From Cephalotus follicularis (lineage: Eukaryota; Streptophyta; Magnoliopsida; Oxalidales; Cephalotaceae): a stretch of 64,000 bases of DNA. The notes beneath the pieces were generated by a model. The model made no database searches. It was not told where the DNA came from and saw only the letters and a program-made list of their open reading frames with translations. Location of the stretch: contig BDDD01001495.1 of NCBI GenBank assembly GCA_001972305.1, forward strand, positions 62,001 to 126,000. Reading direction: 5' to 3'. Of the stretch, positions 1 through 10,786 are shown piece after piece. Both the position numbers and the translations under genes were made by a program. The stretch's first letter is position 1; each line of letters starts with the position of its first letter.

Positions 1-12
1 TTTGAAAAAAGT

Positions 13-2102
13 GTGCTCAACCGAGATAAAGTGAAAGCATTGGCCCACAAATATGTCTTACCAAGAGGCCTGGTATACGGTCTTCCAAACGATCCCAGAG
101 AGGTGACCGAGAGCAGACCTGGGCTTTTTCCGGTATTCTCGGATGCCTTGGAGCATGGTCTGAGACTCTCGCTTCCGCCCTTCACTATTGAGATCCTAGA
201 GCATTTCAAGATCCACCCTGCATTGTTCCAGCCGCTGTCTTGGGCCTTCATCATAGGATTATTGGTGAAATGCCTGGAATCAGATGCGGATGCCATCGTC
301 GGACTCTTCAAAGAGTTCCACCTTCTGGCAGTTTCCCTTGGCAAGCGCGAGTACTACTTCAAGTCTCGTCCTGGGCTGACCAAGAAGCTTCTGGTGGAGC
401 CTGTCAAGTCCGTCAAGGGCTAGAGAGGGAGGTACTTTTTTGTCAGGAACCTTCCTGATTTCATCCCCTGCCAGTGGTTTGACTCCCTAGATGTTCAAAA
501 ACTCAACAAGAGGTCAGAATTGTCATTGGCTGAGAAGGTCGACCTGGAAAGACTCTATGCTCTGGAACCCAAGGGGGTGAATCATGTTGTCTGGGATAAC
601 CGCCTTTGTTGGGTTGGACTAAGCATGTCCTTGGGCCAACGAGGCCTGTATCCGAGGGAGAAGCCGTATAAAGCCTTCATCTCCTCCACTTTAAACTTTT
701 ATATTCCTTCCATTCTTTTATTGTTGTTTGCTACGCTTTTGATCTTGTAATCTCTGTGGATTTCTGCAGCGATGGCTCCTCGGCGTAGCTTGGATGACAT
801 CCTGAAGGTTAACAAGGCAAATAAGCATCCAGATTCGGCCGAAGGATCAAAACCGAAGGAAAAGACTGTTGCGAGGGGTCAAAGCAAAAAGAAAAGACTG
901 CTACGGCCGAGAAGAGCACCGCTACTGCTAAGAAAAAAGACAATCGTCCCACATGCGAGCGTTCCCCCACTGCTCTTCCTATCCCTTCGAGCAAGAAAAG
1001 TAAAAAGGGAAAAGAAGTCGAGGACATCGCTGCTCTTGGTGCTAGCCCACGAAATCCAGTTCTGTTGCCTGCTCCTCAGGATGTCAACAGTATGATCGAC
1101 GAATTTGAGTCCTTGGGGAGTTCAAGGTTGAGTCGGAACACTCCTGGGTTCCGCTTATGCTCAGCCAACTGTGCTTCTTCCCGACCGAGATTAGAACAAG
1201 GAAGGACTGGACCAATGAGGCGCTGATGCACAATTGCCTCCGGAACCACTCTAGGGTAAGTGATTTCTTCTGTCTTCTTTCAAACACCTTTTTTAGCTTT
1301 TCCTCTAACACTCATCTTCCTCTGACAGGCTCTAAATGATACTCAACTATTGGTGGAGAACTTCTCGGCCATTCTTGGGAGGAATGACCAGCTGAAGGGA
1401 GAAGTAGCTGAGCTCGAGGATACCGCTCGCTCAGCCAAGGCTCAACTGGAGGAAGTCCTCAGGGCCCAGGAGTCCATTGTTGAGGAGAAAAATTTGGTCG
1501 TTGAGGAGAATAAGCAAGCGGAGAAGGAGTTCTCGCACGTCAGTAAGTTGTGGTGAGGGGTGGAGGAGAAATTCGAAGGTTACCGGAGTAGAGACGAAGC
1601 TCGGATGAAGGAAGCAGTGGAGAAGGCTCTGACGGATTTCAAGTCCTTGGACGAATTCCACTCACTGCTGAAGGCTTTGGTAGAGGATTATAAAGCTTCT
1701 GATGCTTTTGGTGATGAAGTTTTTAAGGAATCCGCTGAGTACTTCCGTCCAGGCTTCTACTATTGCCGGAATTGGGTCTCATCTCTTTATCCCGAGGTTC
1801 CTTTGACTAGCATCGCTTGCTTCCGAGCTGCTAATACCTTTGACTTCTATCCCAAGGGATACGAGGCAGAGGAAGAGAAAGTTGAGCTTGGTTTGGAAGA
1901 AGAGGCTCATATTGCTCAGGAAGAAGACAAGGCACAGGGAACCGGGTCCCCAGATGTGGTCGCCCTACCCCCAGATCCTACTGTGGACTCTTCTTCTTTG
2001 CCACCTACTTCAGAGCTTGTTACTCCTCAACCTCCTGCGGCTGAACCCTTCGCGGCTCCTCTGCCCGAGGATGATCAAGAAACCCCAGCTCCTAAACTTT
2101 AG
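13..2102 (+). pseudogene. antisense ORF (aORF) of Tat element 1, 5' end missing
   Basis: Gene on the strand opposite to gag-pol. Exon 1 (to about 670) encodes the plant 'putative gypsy type transposon' domain (PF04195-like), with the GLFPVFSDALEHGLRL and SWAFIIGLLVKCLES blocks. Exon 2 (about 771-1256) is basic and rich in Lys/Ser. Exon 3 (about 1329-2102) is a long Glu/Lys/Gln coiled coil followed by an acidic Pro-rich tail ending PAPKL. Introns are inferred from GT donors and from the CAG acceptors at about 769 and 1328. Breaks: TAG at 421-423 where element 3 has Trp, a frameshift in exon 2, and TGA at 1554-1556. A poly(A)-like AATAAA lies near 2171. Function unknown; the exon pattern matches elements 2 and 3. 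Confidence 0.8.
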
Positions 2103-3130
2103 TTCTGCAGATTTGCTTCTTTCTTTTTCCTTGTAATTTTCCTTTGACAACTTGTACTTTTCTACCAAGTATTAATAAAAATGAGCTTTCGCCCTTATTG
2201 TGACTTTTCTTTATGTACTTCTTTATTTTCTTTGCATTGTATGCTTGGGCTCCACTCGAATACTTACAATTCCCTTAGGATAAATTAATGTAAGTAACTT
2301 GACCTGTGCTACATGTGAGCATTGCAATTCCGCTTAGGAACTTTCACTCAGTCTGTTTTATACTTTTATATCATAGCCTTACAATTTTCAGACCTAGTTA
2401 CCCAAGCTTTCTAATCCCCTTAGGACATTCTATTTCAAGAGCCCTTAGGATATAATACTTAGTCTTTGCGAGTTCCTGTGTATTAGCAGACCAAATTTTA
2501 GGTCTGCTCGGACAAGTTCTTACGGGTTTGTTGAGGAGGTTCTCGTTTGATCCATTATATTCTAGACCAGGTCGCCTGAGCTTGCAGTCCTCATAGGGAC
2601 ACTTGTTTTAAAGTACTTAGTCCAACGAACTTGATTGTTGCGAGTTCTTATGGATTCGCTTCTCAAGACATGATATTGGCCTGGTCGGACAAAGAAATGC
2701 CGACCAGTGATTGCTCCCTTGGGAGTCTTATTGCTTCCTTTGAAGTCTTTTTGCTTCCTTAGAAGTCTTCTTGCTTCCTTAGAAATATTTTTAAGTTTTC
2801 TCCCTTAGGAGTCTTTAGCGCTCCTCGGAAGGAGTCTTTGTTGACTTGAGACCTAGGTCTGTTCAAGACTTTAGTCTGTATTTGCTTTACTCCCTTAGGA
2901 GTTTTATGTCTTCGTACAAATTGGAGAGCTCGGGTTTTGTATCAAGGCCCGTGGCTATTTAGAGGTTTAAGGACATGAATATTGGGCCTCCGGTACCTTG
3001 TAAACTTGGAACTGTGATATTGAACAAACACTTTTTTTGGAAAAAATTCAACTTTATTGATATTCTTAAATTTTGTACAACTTACAATAGTCATTGGTAG
3101 TACTTCCTCAAATGCTCGGCATTCCAAGCT
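2103..3130. repeat. non-coding hairpin-rich tract between convergent aORF and pol (element 1)
   Basis: No ORF. The tract is full of short imperfect palindromes built on CCCTTAGGA and CTTCCTTAGAAGTC (for example near 2270, 2420, 2450, 2755, 2800, 2830). It also has a block near 2625-2690 (ACGAACTTGATTGTTGCGAG, then TGGATTCGC) that recurs in elements 2 and 3. This is the 3' region shared by the aORF transcript and the antisense gag-pol transcript. Confidence 0.6.
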
Positions 3131-3309
3131 CTAGGAATTTCCCTGCCCTCCAAAGTTTCAAGTTTGAATGTTCCTGGTTGGAGCACTCTCTTCACCTTGT
3201 AGGGTCCTTCTGAATTAGGGGCTAGCTTTCCTCTACTACCGGTTGGATCTGCTATAGCTGAGTTGTGGATGACTAGATCTCCTTCCCTTAGTAGTAGGGG
3301 GTTTACCCT

Positions 3310-4293
3310 CTAGTTGTAATAATAGCCCACCCTCTGTTGGTAGGCTACAACTCTAATGGCTGCCTTATCTCTAAGCTCTTCCACTAAGTCGAGGAAGTTC
3401 CTCAATCCTTCTTCTTTATTCTCCTCACTAAAGTGTACAACTCTAGGTGATTGTATTCCAATTTCCACAGGTATCATAGCTTCTGCTCCAAAACAAAGGC
3501 TGTATGGGGACTCACCAGTCGTGGTCCGAGGAGTGGTTCTATATGCCCATAGTACACTTGGTATCTCTTCTGTCCATCTTCCCTTGCTATCTTCAAGGCG
3601 CTTTTTTAAACCCGATATGATCTCTCTGTTAATCACCTCAGCTTGACCATTGCTTTGGGGGTAGGCTATTGAAGCAAGCCTATGCTCAATTCTCCACTCT
3701 TTACAGAAGTCACATAATGCTTGACAATCAAACTGTCTCCCGTTATCTGACATTATTATCCTCGGGACTCCAAATCTATAGATGATTGATTTTCATACAA
3801 AACTTTCTGTGTTCTTTTCTATAATTGTGGCAAGAGGTTCAGCTTCTACTCATTTGGTGAAGTAGTCCACTGCAACAATGAGATACTTTCTTTGCTCTGT
3901 TGCTACTGTAAGTGGTCCGACGAAGTCCATCCCCTATTGTGCAAAGGGCCAAGAGGCCGTGATAGACCTCAAAGGTTGTGAAGGTCTTCTTCTTATGTTA
4001 GCATTCCCCTGACACTTATCACACTTCCTCACTAAATCTATGGCATCCTGGTGCATGGTCGGCCAGAAATAGCCTTGCCTCAACAATTTGTTGGACAAGG
4101 TTCTACCTCTCGTGTGATTGTCACATACCCTTTCATGGACTTCCCTTAGAGCATAATCGGCCTCTAAGGGAGTCAAGCATCTCAGCCAAGGAAAAAAAAG
4201 ACCTTTTGTAGATAATCCCATCTCGGAGTTGATACCTATTCGATCTGTACACCAATTTTCTCTCCTCTGAGGGGTCTTCGGGCAAAATTTCAT
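3310..4293 (-). pseudogene. integrase of element 1
   Basis: Reads on the minus strand as an HHCC zinc domain (HERVCDNH, then CDKCQ), followed by the rve core. The catalytic D, D and E positions are visible in GMDFVGP, SDNGRQFD and NREII. After the core comes WAYRTTPRTTTGESPYSLCFG, typical of gypsy integrases. Stops interrupt it near 3935, 3840 and 3795, so it is not translatable as one protein. It is the only recognisable integrase among the three related Tat copies in the window. Confident as to family; the C-terminal limit near 3130-3310 is uncertain. Confidence 0.85.
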
Positions 4294-4312
4294 TCCTTAG
4301 CCAACTGATAAG

Positions 4313-4810
4313 TTAAGTCATCCAGTTCGGCTCTTGTGGTACATCTATGTCCATCATATCAATCTCTGAAATGGTGAGCCTATCCAGATGGTCCACTAGC
4401 TCGGTTTGATTTTTCTCCAACTCCCCCGCTGTGGCTAGTTTAGACAACTGGTCTGCTCGGATATTTTCTGCTCTGGGCACCTTCAAGACTCTAAACACTT
4501 GGAAAGCCAAGTTTAAGCTCTAAACATGTGCTAGGTACTTAGCCATGGAATCTTCTCTGGCTTCATACACCCTGCTCACCAGACCAACTACCAGCTAAGA
4601 ATCACTAGAGGCTTCTATTTTTTGAACCTCTAAGTGTTTTGCTATTGTCAGCCTGACGATTAGTGCTTCCCATTCGGCTTCATTGTTTGTGGTTTTAAAT
4701 CTGAATATCAGAGCATACTCCAAGGTCCACCAATCTGGACTAGTTAACACCAATTTTTCTCCACTACCGGAGATGCAGGATGAGCCATCCACGGATAACT
4801 TCTTCTTACA
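4313..4810 (-). pseudogene. second (archaeal-type) RNase H domain of element 1
   Basis: The minus strand contains VDGSSCISGSG, then TNNEAEWEALIVRLTIAKHL, EASSDSQ and RAENIRADQLSKLAT. This is the pattern of the extra RNase H (aRNH) that Ogre/Tat elements carry in addition to the standard gypsy RNase H. The acidic positions of the active site can be seen in VDGSS, NNEAE, SDSQ and the final AD. Frameshifts and a stop near 4577 break it. The tether between the two RNase H domains spans about 4810-4900. Confidence 0.75.
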
Positions 4811-4901
4811 TACACTCCGTAAGTGTATGATCTCCTAGAAAGTTGGCCAAGATCTGTGATTTTATTGCTGGTATGGCTTCAAACTCTACATCATACTTGC
4901 C

Positions 4902-5981
4902 CTACTCGACCGACCACTTGATCAATCTTCCCGAGACGTCTGGCTTTGGTAGGACTTGTCTTAATGGTTGGTCAGTCAAGACCTTGATTGTATGGGCTTG
5001 AAAGTATGGCCTTAACTTCATTGCAGCTATAATTAGAGCATAAGCATATTTTTCCACTTCTGGATACCTCCCCTTAGCGTCATTCAAAGCCTTGCTTACA
5101 TAGTACACTAGCCTCTGAACTTTTTCCTATTCCCTGACAAGCACTGCACTCACTGCGCATGATGTTGCCGTAAGGTACAAATACAAGTCTTCCCCATCCT
5201 TAGGCTTTGATATCAGAGGAGGGGAAGCTAGGTATTCCTTCAACTTGTCGAAGGCTGCTTGACATTCACCCGACCAAGAAAATCCCTTGGGATCCCTCAA
5301 CACTTTGAAAAAAGGAAGGCATTTCTCCGCTGATTTCGAAACAAACCTGCTCAGGGCTGCTATTCTGCCATTCAACTTCTGTATATCTCTGATAGTCTGA
5401 GGAGGCCTCATGCTCTGAATTGCTGAAATTTTCTCCGGGTTGGCCTCTATCCCTCTGCTTGAGACCATGAACCTGAGGAACTTACCAGAAGTGACCTCAA
5501 AAGTACACTTAGAAGGATTTAGCTTCATCTTGTATCTCCTCAGTACTTCAAAAGTTTCATTCAAGTCTTTAATGTAGGGACTCATTGCTGGCGTCTTGAC
5601 GAGCATGTAATCAATGTAAACCTCCGTATTTCTCCCGATCTAAGGTTCAAAGATCTCGTTGACCAACCGTTGGTAGGTCGCCCCTGCATTCTTCAGCCCG
5701 AAGGGCATGACTTTGTAGCAGTGCATACCTCTATCAGTGATAAAAGCTGTCTTGTTCTCGTCGGGCCCATACATGTGGATTTTATTATATCCCGAGGAGG
5801 CGTCCAAAAAGCTTAACATATTATATCCCGAGGTCGCATCCATGAACTGATTAATCTTCGGGAGGGGGAAGTGATCCTTTGGACAAGCTTTGTTGAGGTC
5901 GGTAAAGTCAATACACATCCTCCACTTACCATTTGCTTTCTTGACTAGGACCGGGTTTGCCAGCCAATCAGAGTAATGCAC
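4902..5981 (-). pseudogene. reverse transcriptase and gypsy RNase H of element 1
   Basis: Minus-strand reading gives VKKANGKWRMCIDFTDLNKA, MPFGLKNAGATYQRLVN, then the RT palm and thumb region (LNPSKCTFEVTSGKFLRFMV) and the RNase H region (YYVSKALNDAKGRYPEVEKY, VLTDQPLRQVL). A stop at the end of ...EIFEP and another near 5125 interrupt it. The YVDDML box lies in the short gap between the two open stretches near 5607-5640. N-terminal pol sequence (SVDP...RQQ) continues to about 6300 in broken form. Confidence 0.85.
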
Positions 5982-6331
5982 TTACCTAATGAACCTCGCT
6001 TGTAATAGCTTGCTCACATCTTCTTCTATTACTTGTTGCCTCTCAGGAGCGAAGTTCCTTTTCTTCTGCTTGGTCGGAGGCCTCATAGGATCCACGCTTA
6101 GCTTATGCATCATCACCTCCAGGCTGATCCCAGGGACCTCCTCTGTCGACCAAGCAAACACATATTTGTTATTTTTAAGGAACGTTATAAGTTACCCTTT
6201 CTCCATCTCTCCAAGTTGTGAGCCGACTTGGAACACTCTCTCTGCATTGCCCTCCTCTAGGGGCACTTGCACCGCATCTTCAACAGGTTATGGACGCTCA
6301 GGCTCCACTTCACGTCTGAGCTCCACATTTG

Positions 6332-6889
6332 CTATGGAAAGTACTTTTTCCTTCCCTTATCCATAATGGCAGTTTTATAGGACTGCCTCGCCACCTGTTG
6401 GTCTCCTCGGACCTCCCCCACGCCAAACCTTTTCGGGAACTTTACTAATAAGGGTCTCGTAGACACTATCGCCTCCATCAAATTCAAACATGGCCACCCG
6501 ACTATAGCATTGTAAGGGCTTGGTGTATCAACCACCAGGAATGTAATTTGCACTTGAGTCTAACGTGGGGTCGTGCCTGCAACCATGGAAAGGTCGATGG
6601 ATCCTAGAGGATGGACCATATCTCATGTGAAGCCCATCAGAGGAGTCTTTACGGGCCTGAGTTGGTCGGTCGGTATCCTCAGTAGGTCAAAAGCATGCTT
6701 GTACAGGATATCCGTCAAGCTCCCACTATCAATGAGGATCCTCTTCATAGTGAATAGCTCCACTTGAAGAGTCACCACCACTAGATCATCATGAGGGAGA
6801 CGTACTCCCTCATAGTCTACCTCGGAGAAGGATATCACCTCCTCCTCTCCACCAAACTTCAATATTTTGCTATGCTGGTATTGTTGCAC
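6332..6889 (-). pseudogene. aspartic protease of element 1
   Basis: The minus strand shows MKRILIDSGSLTDILYKHAF, with a D-S-G catalytic triad, and after a short break VDTPSPYNAIVGWPCLNL, the flap and C-terminal part of a retropepsin-like domain. The order gag-protease-RT is kept. A stop near 6560 splits it. Element 2 has D-N-G at the same triad position, common in Tat elements. Confidence 0.75.
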
Positions 6890-6991
6890 AACAAAGGTTT
6901 GTATTGCATAGGCCTTTCTAGACCTATTATGGTTGCACCAGACGCGACCCCTTCAGAGATGGTGTGGATGACTTTGCTGCTCCTCGGGTTA

Positions 6992-8665
6992 TTACGTAGC
7001 TTCCTCTCTGCGCTCCCTCATTTCTTGAGGAGCATTCATGTCCACATACTTGGGTAGATGCCCCTTGTGAATCAGGTCCTCAATCTGATTCTTCAAGTGC
7101 CTGCACTCCTCTATATCGTGCCCATGGTTACGATGGTATCGACAATATTTATCCGAGTCCATCTTCTCTGGCATGGATCTCAATGGTACTGGCCATTGAA
7201 TTGGGACTTTGTCCTTCTCCACTGCAAGTATTCTAGTGCGAGTTTCCAAAAGGGGAGAAAAATTGTTGTAGCTCAGAATTGGTGTTCCCCTTTTTGGGGA
7301 TTTCTCCCTTTTGGAAAGCTTGTGCTTGAGGTCATCTTTGGGCAGCTCTGACCTCTCTTTCCTCTTCTTTCTCCTCTCAGAAGCACTTCATAAGTACTCC
7401 CCTTTCTCCACCCGATGGCCCGACCAGAAGTTTTTTTGTTTCCTAGCAGCCATCACCTCCTCGGCATTGACATATTTCTCTACTCTCCTCAACATGTTTG
7501 CCATATCCACCGCGTGCTTCTTCATTAGTGAGAAGGTGAAGGGATAGTTATCCTTCAGTCCACTATTTAGAGTTGCCAAAGCAAAGGACGCCTCCAGGTC
7601 TTTCACTGTCAGAGACTCCTTGTTGAACCTGGTGAGGTAGTCTCTTAGCAACTCATCTTTCCCTTGCACCATATTGATCAAATGAGTTGAATTCCTACTC
7701 TGCGTGGTGTTGTTGAGGAACTTGATAACGAATAGTTCCGTAAACTGCTTGAAATTCACCACCGAACCCTCTGATAGGGTGGAATTCCACGACTGGGCAG
7801 TTTCAGTCAGTGTTGCCAGGAATTCTCGGCAAAGGATCGCGTCCGAAGCATGGTGGACTAGCATAACTTAGGTGTAGTAGCGCACGTGTTGAATTGGATC
7901 CGTGGACCCATCGTACTCCTTGAGACTCGGGAACCGGAATCCCCTAGGGATACGCTCCTTCATGATCTCGGATGTGAAAGGAGTGTTACTAATGTTACAT
8001 ACCTCGGATAGGTAACCTTTGACTACTCGGCTCCTCGGAGCCTTCTCTCCATCTCAGCAAGCCTTCTGTTCAATGCTTGCTCCACATAGTCAATGTTTCT
8101 AGTCTTACTAGAAACATGAGACTGCCCGGCCAATGTGGCTGAATGGGCCGTCCTACTCCCACGCACTGTTTTAGTCCCGCGAGAGGCGTGGGAGCGAACT
8201 CGGGTGTCCTCTGCATCTACCGGGTGATCCACTTCCATTGGTTCGTGCTCGGAATGCTCGGACCGAGGATTGTTGGTGTGATCCCTGGCAGAGCAGAGAT
8301 GTATTAATCTCTGGTCTCCTCATCAGGGGTGTATCAACCCCTGACCGCCTTGGGGGGAGAATGCCCCTCCTCGGCGAGTTTCGCCTTGGCCCTCGAGGGC
8401 GTTGTACCTCCACGGCTGGTCTACTCGGCCTAGATTGCTCTCGGATGATTGGTCGGGTAGGTCCGATCTGATCCTGGTTGGCTAGATTGGTTGCCAACAG
8501 CGTTGTAAGACGCCCCACTTCCTGGAACAGCTGGTTGAGTTGATCCCCAGTAACGGGAGCTTGCTCGGTTGTGGCAGCAACCTGGCCGGTGGCAGGTGAT
8601 TGATTCCCAGTAGCAGCGTGGCTGCCATCAGCTGTAGAGTTGTTGTTGTTTCTTCTCGGAGGCAT
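6992..8665 (-). pseudogene. gag of element 1
   Basis: Starts at the conserved MPPRRN after the primer binding site. A Gln/Pro/Arg-rich N-terminus is followed by the retrotransposon gag core (about 7864-7400: SDAILCREFLATLTETAQSW, FVIKFLNNTTQSRNSTHLIN, LRDYLTRFNKESL). A zinc-knuckle-like motif sits at about 7150, where C-x2-H-x4-H-x4-C replaces the usual CCHC. Frameshifts near 8200 and 7870 and a stop near 7385 break it. Homologous to gag of elements 2 and 3. Confidence 0.85.
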
Positions 8666-8696
8666 GACTTAATGATTGTCTGAGAGCTTTTCGAAG

Positions 8697-8719
8697 CGTT
8701 TCCCATAAACGGTGCTAAC
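8697..8719 (-). other. degenerate primer binding site, element 1
   Basis: Directly inside the 5' LTR the minus strand reads TTAGCACCGTTTATGGGAAA. This is a mutated version of the TTGGCGCCGTCTGTGGGAAA at the same place in element 2. The leading TGGCGCCGT matches the 3' end of plant tRNA-Asp; beyond that the match is weak. Confidence 0.6.
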
Positions 8720-9199
8720 TGTTGATACAAAAATTCTATCCTCAACAGTCCCTTACGTGGAAGGGTTTGATATGTTAGGAGAAACACTGTAAATGCTCCG
8801 AGAGAATGGTGTCGATGATTTTCCCTGCACAAATATATCAAATAAGTCGAAAGTCCAGGAGGGTTTTCTGCCAGGGACACTCTGATGCTTAAGTCAATGA
8901 TAGGCAGAGAAAACAATCACATGGTGCTTTAGTATAGAAAAATGGCAGACCTGTGTTATGTCTTTGATTCCGGTATTTATAGAGGATGGATTGTAACTTC
9001 TTACCTTGACTTTCGGAGGTGATTTGCGTTCCCTTAAGCAAATACCGAGCATCTTGGGATTTTCCTGATTCTCCACCGGATTTGACGCCTGGACGTTATT
9101 ATGCATTATCTTGCCAGATTTTGCATAATAACTCCCCGCCCGTATCTGTAGCCTTGAAGGACACTTGATCTATTTTACCGAGGACACGTGACGGTATCT
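8720..9199 (-). repeat. 5' LTR of element 1
   Basis: Begins TGTTGATACAAAAATTC on the plus strand, aligning with the LTRs of elements 2 and 3 (CTCAACAGT, TACGTG, GGGACACTCTGATGCTTAAG, GTATTTATAG blocks). It ends about CACGTGACGGTATCT, equivalent to the GCCGTATCA end of element 3. At about 480 bp it is shorter than its relatives, so internal deletions are likely. The right boundary is uncertain by a few bases. Confidence 0.75.
9185..9190 (+). promoter_or_regulatory. G-box (CACGTG) at the outer edge of the element 1 LTR
   Basis: CACGTG lies about 10 bp inside the LTR edge and 232 bp before the start codon of the neighbouring cysteine desulfhydrase gene. The same edge carries CACGTG in elements 2 and 3. 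A role as promoter element for the host gene is inference. Confidence 0.4.
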
Positions 9200-9421
9200 T
9201 AATAAAAGTTTTTTCTCATATTAAATAAATTTACATTAATATATGGAATTGATTTAGAATGCCCATGTTTAGTTATCTTAATGTAAAAAAAAACCTGTGC
9301 AAGCACCGGTCCTCACAGAAACACACCCAATGACAAAAAGAAGAATCCACCAATAACTGTAAGTTGAAGACCCAGAGAGGCTAGAATTCCAAATCCTAAC
9401 TCGATCACCACCAACTCACCG

Positions 9422-10786
9422 ATGGCAGAAGATTCCCGAAACGGCGAGTCGACTCACAACCAGCTACACCTCCCTAAAAAACCGAAACTTGCTACCCGCT
9501 TCATATCTGAACCCGAAATCCGAGACGAATTCTCACACCACCAGCATGGCATAGCCCGAATCAACAACGGGAGCTTCGGGAGCTGCCCCGGATCCGTACT
9601 CGCTTCCCAGAGGGGCTGGCAGCGCCGATTCTTACAACAACCCGACTATTTCTACTACAACACACTCCGGAACGGAATCCTGGCCTCACGGACAGTCATC
9701 AAAGACCTCGTCAACGCCGATGACGTCGACGAAATCTCCCTTGTCGATAACGCCACCACCGCCGCCGCCATTGTCCTCCAACAGATTGGCCGTCGATTTG
9801 CCGAGGGAAAATACGGCAAGAACGACGCCGTCTTGATGCTTCACTGCGCCTTCCAGGCTGTCAAAAAATCTATCCAGGCTTACGTGACTCGTGCAGGCGG
9901 CGCCGTTATCGAAGTTCAATTACCATTTCCGGTGAACTCGGAGGAAGAGATCATCGCAGAGTTTCAAAGGGGGCTTGCCGAAGGTAGGGCCAATGGCAAA
10001 AAAATCAGGTTAGCGATAATTGATCATATAACTTCAATGCCATGTGTGCTGATTCCGGTTCGAGAATTGGTTAAAATTTGTAGAGTGGAAGGTGTTGAGC
10101 AAGTTTTTGTTGATGCAGCTCATGCTATTGGTAGTGTAAAAGTTGATGTTAAAGAAATCGGAGCTGATTTTTATGTCAGCAATTTGCATAAATGGTTCTT
10201 TTGTCCTCCAGCCGTTGCGTTTTTGTATTGCAGAAAATCAAGTTCATTACCTGATGTGCATCACCCTGTGGTATCTCATGAGTATGGAAATGGATTGTCA
10301 ATTGAAAGCTCGTGGATAGGAACCCGGGATTATAGTTCGCAGTTAGTGGTGCCCGAGGTTATGGAGTTTGTTAATAGGTTTGAAGGAGGAATTGAGGGGA
10401 TTATAAAGAGGAACCATGAGGAGGTTGTGAAGATGGGGAGAATGTTGGTGGAGTCATGGGAGACAAATCTGGGGTCGCCTGAAGGAATGTGTGCGGGAAT
10501 GATTATGGTTGGTTTGCCTTCAAGATTATGTGTTATGAGCGAGGAGGATTCTGTGAGGTTGAGGTCGCATTTAAGGGAGAAATATGGGGTTGAGGTGCCT
10601 ATATATTATCAGGGGATAAAGGATGGTGAGGAGGGTGGAGCTAGGGATAAGGATGGGTTTATAACAGGGTATGCAAGAATATCTCATCAGGTTTATAACA
10701 GATTGGAGGATTATTGTAAGCTTAGGGATGCAATTAATCAGATTATTGAGGACAGGAAAATTTGCAGAATGCTTTTGACTGAATGA
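9422..10786 (+). CDS. LCD: L-cysteine desulfhydrase (class V PLP-dependent aminotransferase fold)
   Basis: Intact 454-codon intronless ORF, very similar along its length to plant L-cysteine desulfhydrase (Arabidopsis LCD, At3g62130, about the same length), which splits L-cysteine to H2S, pyruvate and ammonia. The N-terminus has a short basic stretch (PKKPKLATR), then the conserved HGIARINNGSFGSCPGSVL. PLP-site features are VFVDAAHAIG (Asp231, His234) and SNLHKWFF, where Lys257 is the expected Schiff-base lysine. The start is the first ATG and gives family-like length. Codon composition shifts from GC-rich in the first 500 bp to AT-rich later; no sign of damage. It stands alone between retrotransposons: upstream space to the element 1 LTR is only 222 bp, so promoter elements must lie there or inside the LTR. 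Class V homologues called isopenicillin N epimerase-like are an alternative label. Confidence 0.9.
   Translation: MAEDSRNGESTHNQLHLPKKPKLATRFISEPEIRDEFSHHQHGIARINNGSFGSCPGSVLASQRGWQRRFLQQPDYFYYNTLRNGILASRTVIKDLVNADDVDEISLVDNATTAAAIVLQQIGRRFAEGKYGKNDAVLMLHCAFQAVKKSIQAYVTRAGGAVIEVQLPFPVNSEEEIIAEFQRGLAEGRANGKKIRLAIIDHITSMPCVLIPVRELVKICRVEGVEQVFVDAAHAIGSVKVDVKEIGADFYVSNLHKWFFCPPAVAFLYCRKSSSLPDVHHPVVSHEYGNGLSIESSWIGTRDYSSQLVVPEVMEFVNRFEGGIEGIIKRNHEEVVKMGRMLVESWETNLGSPEGMCAGMIMVGLPSRLCVMSEEDSVRLRSHLREKYGVEVPIYYQGIKDGEEGGARDKDGFITGYARISHQVYNRLEDYCKLRDAINQIIEDRKICRMLLTE

Larger units (their letters stand above)
1..9199 (-). mobile_element. Ty3/gypsy retrotransposon, Ogre/Tat type (element 1, partial)
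   Basis: Minus-strand LTR retrotransposon running from its 5' LTR (right, 8720-9199) through gag, protease, RT, RNase H, a second RNase H and integrase, to an opposite-strand gene at 13-2102. The second RNase H placed between the gypsy RNase H and integrase, together with an antisense ORF next to the 3' LTR, is the known signature of the Ogre/Tat lineage. The 3' LTR and the start of the antisense gene lie left of the window, so no target duplication can be tested. Every coding part carries stops or frameshifts, so the copy is dead. It belongs to the same family as elements 2 and 3 here. Confidence 0.9.
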
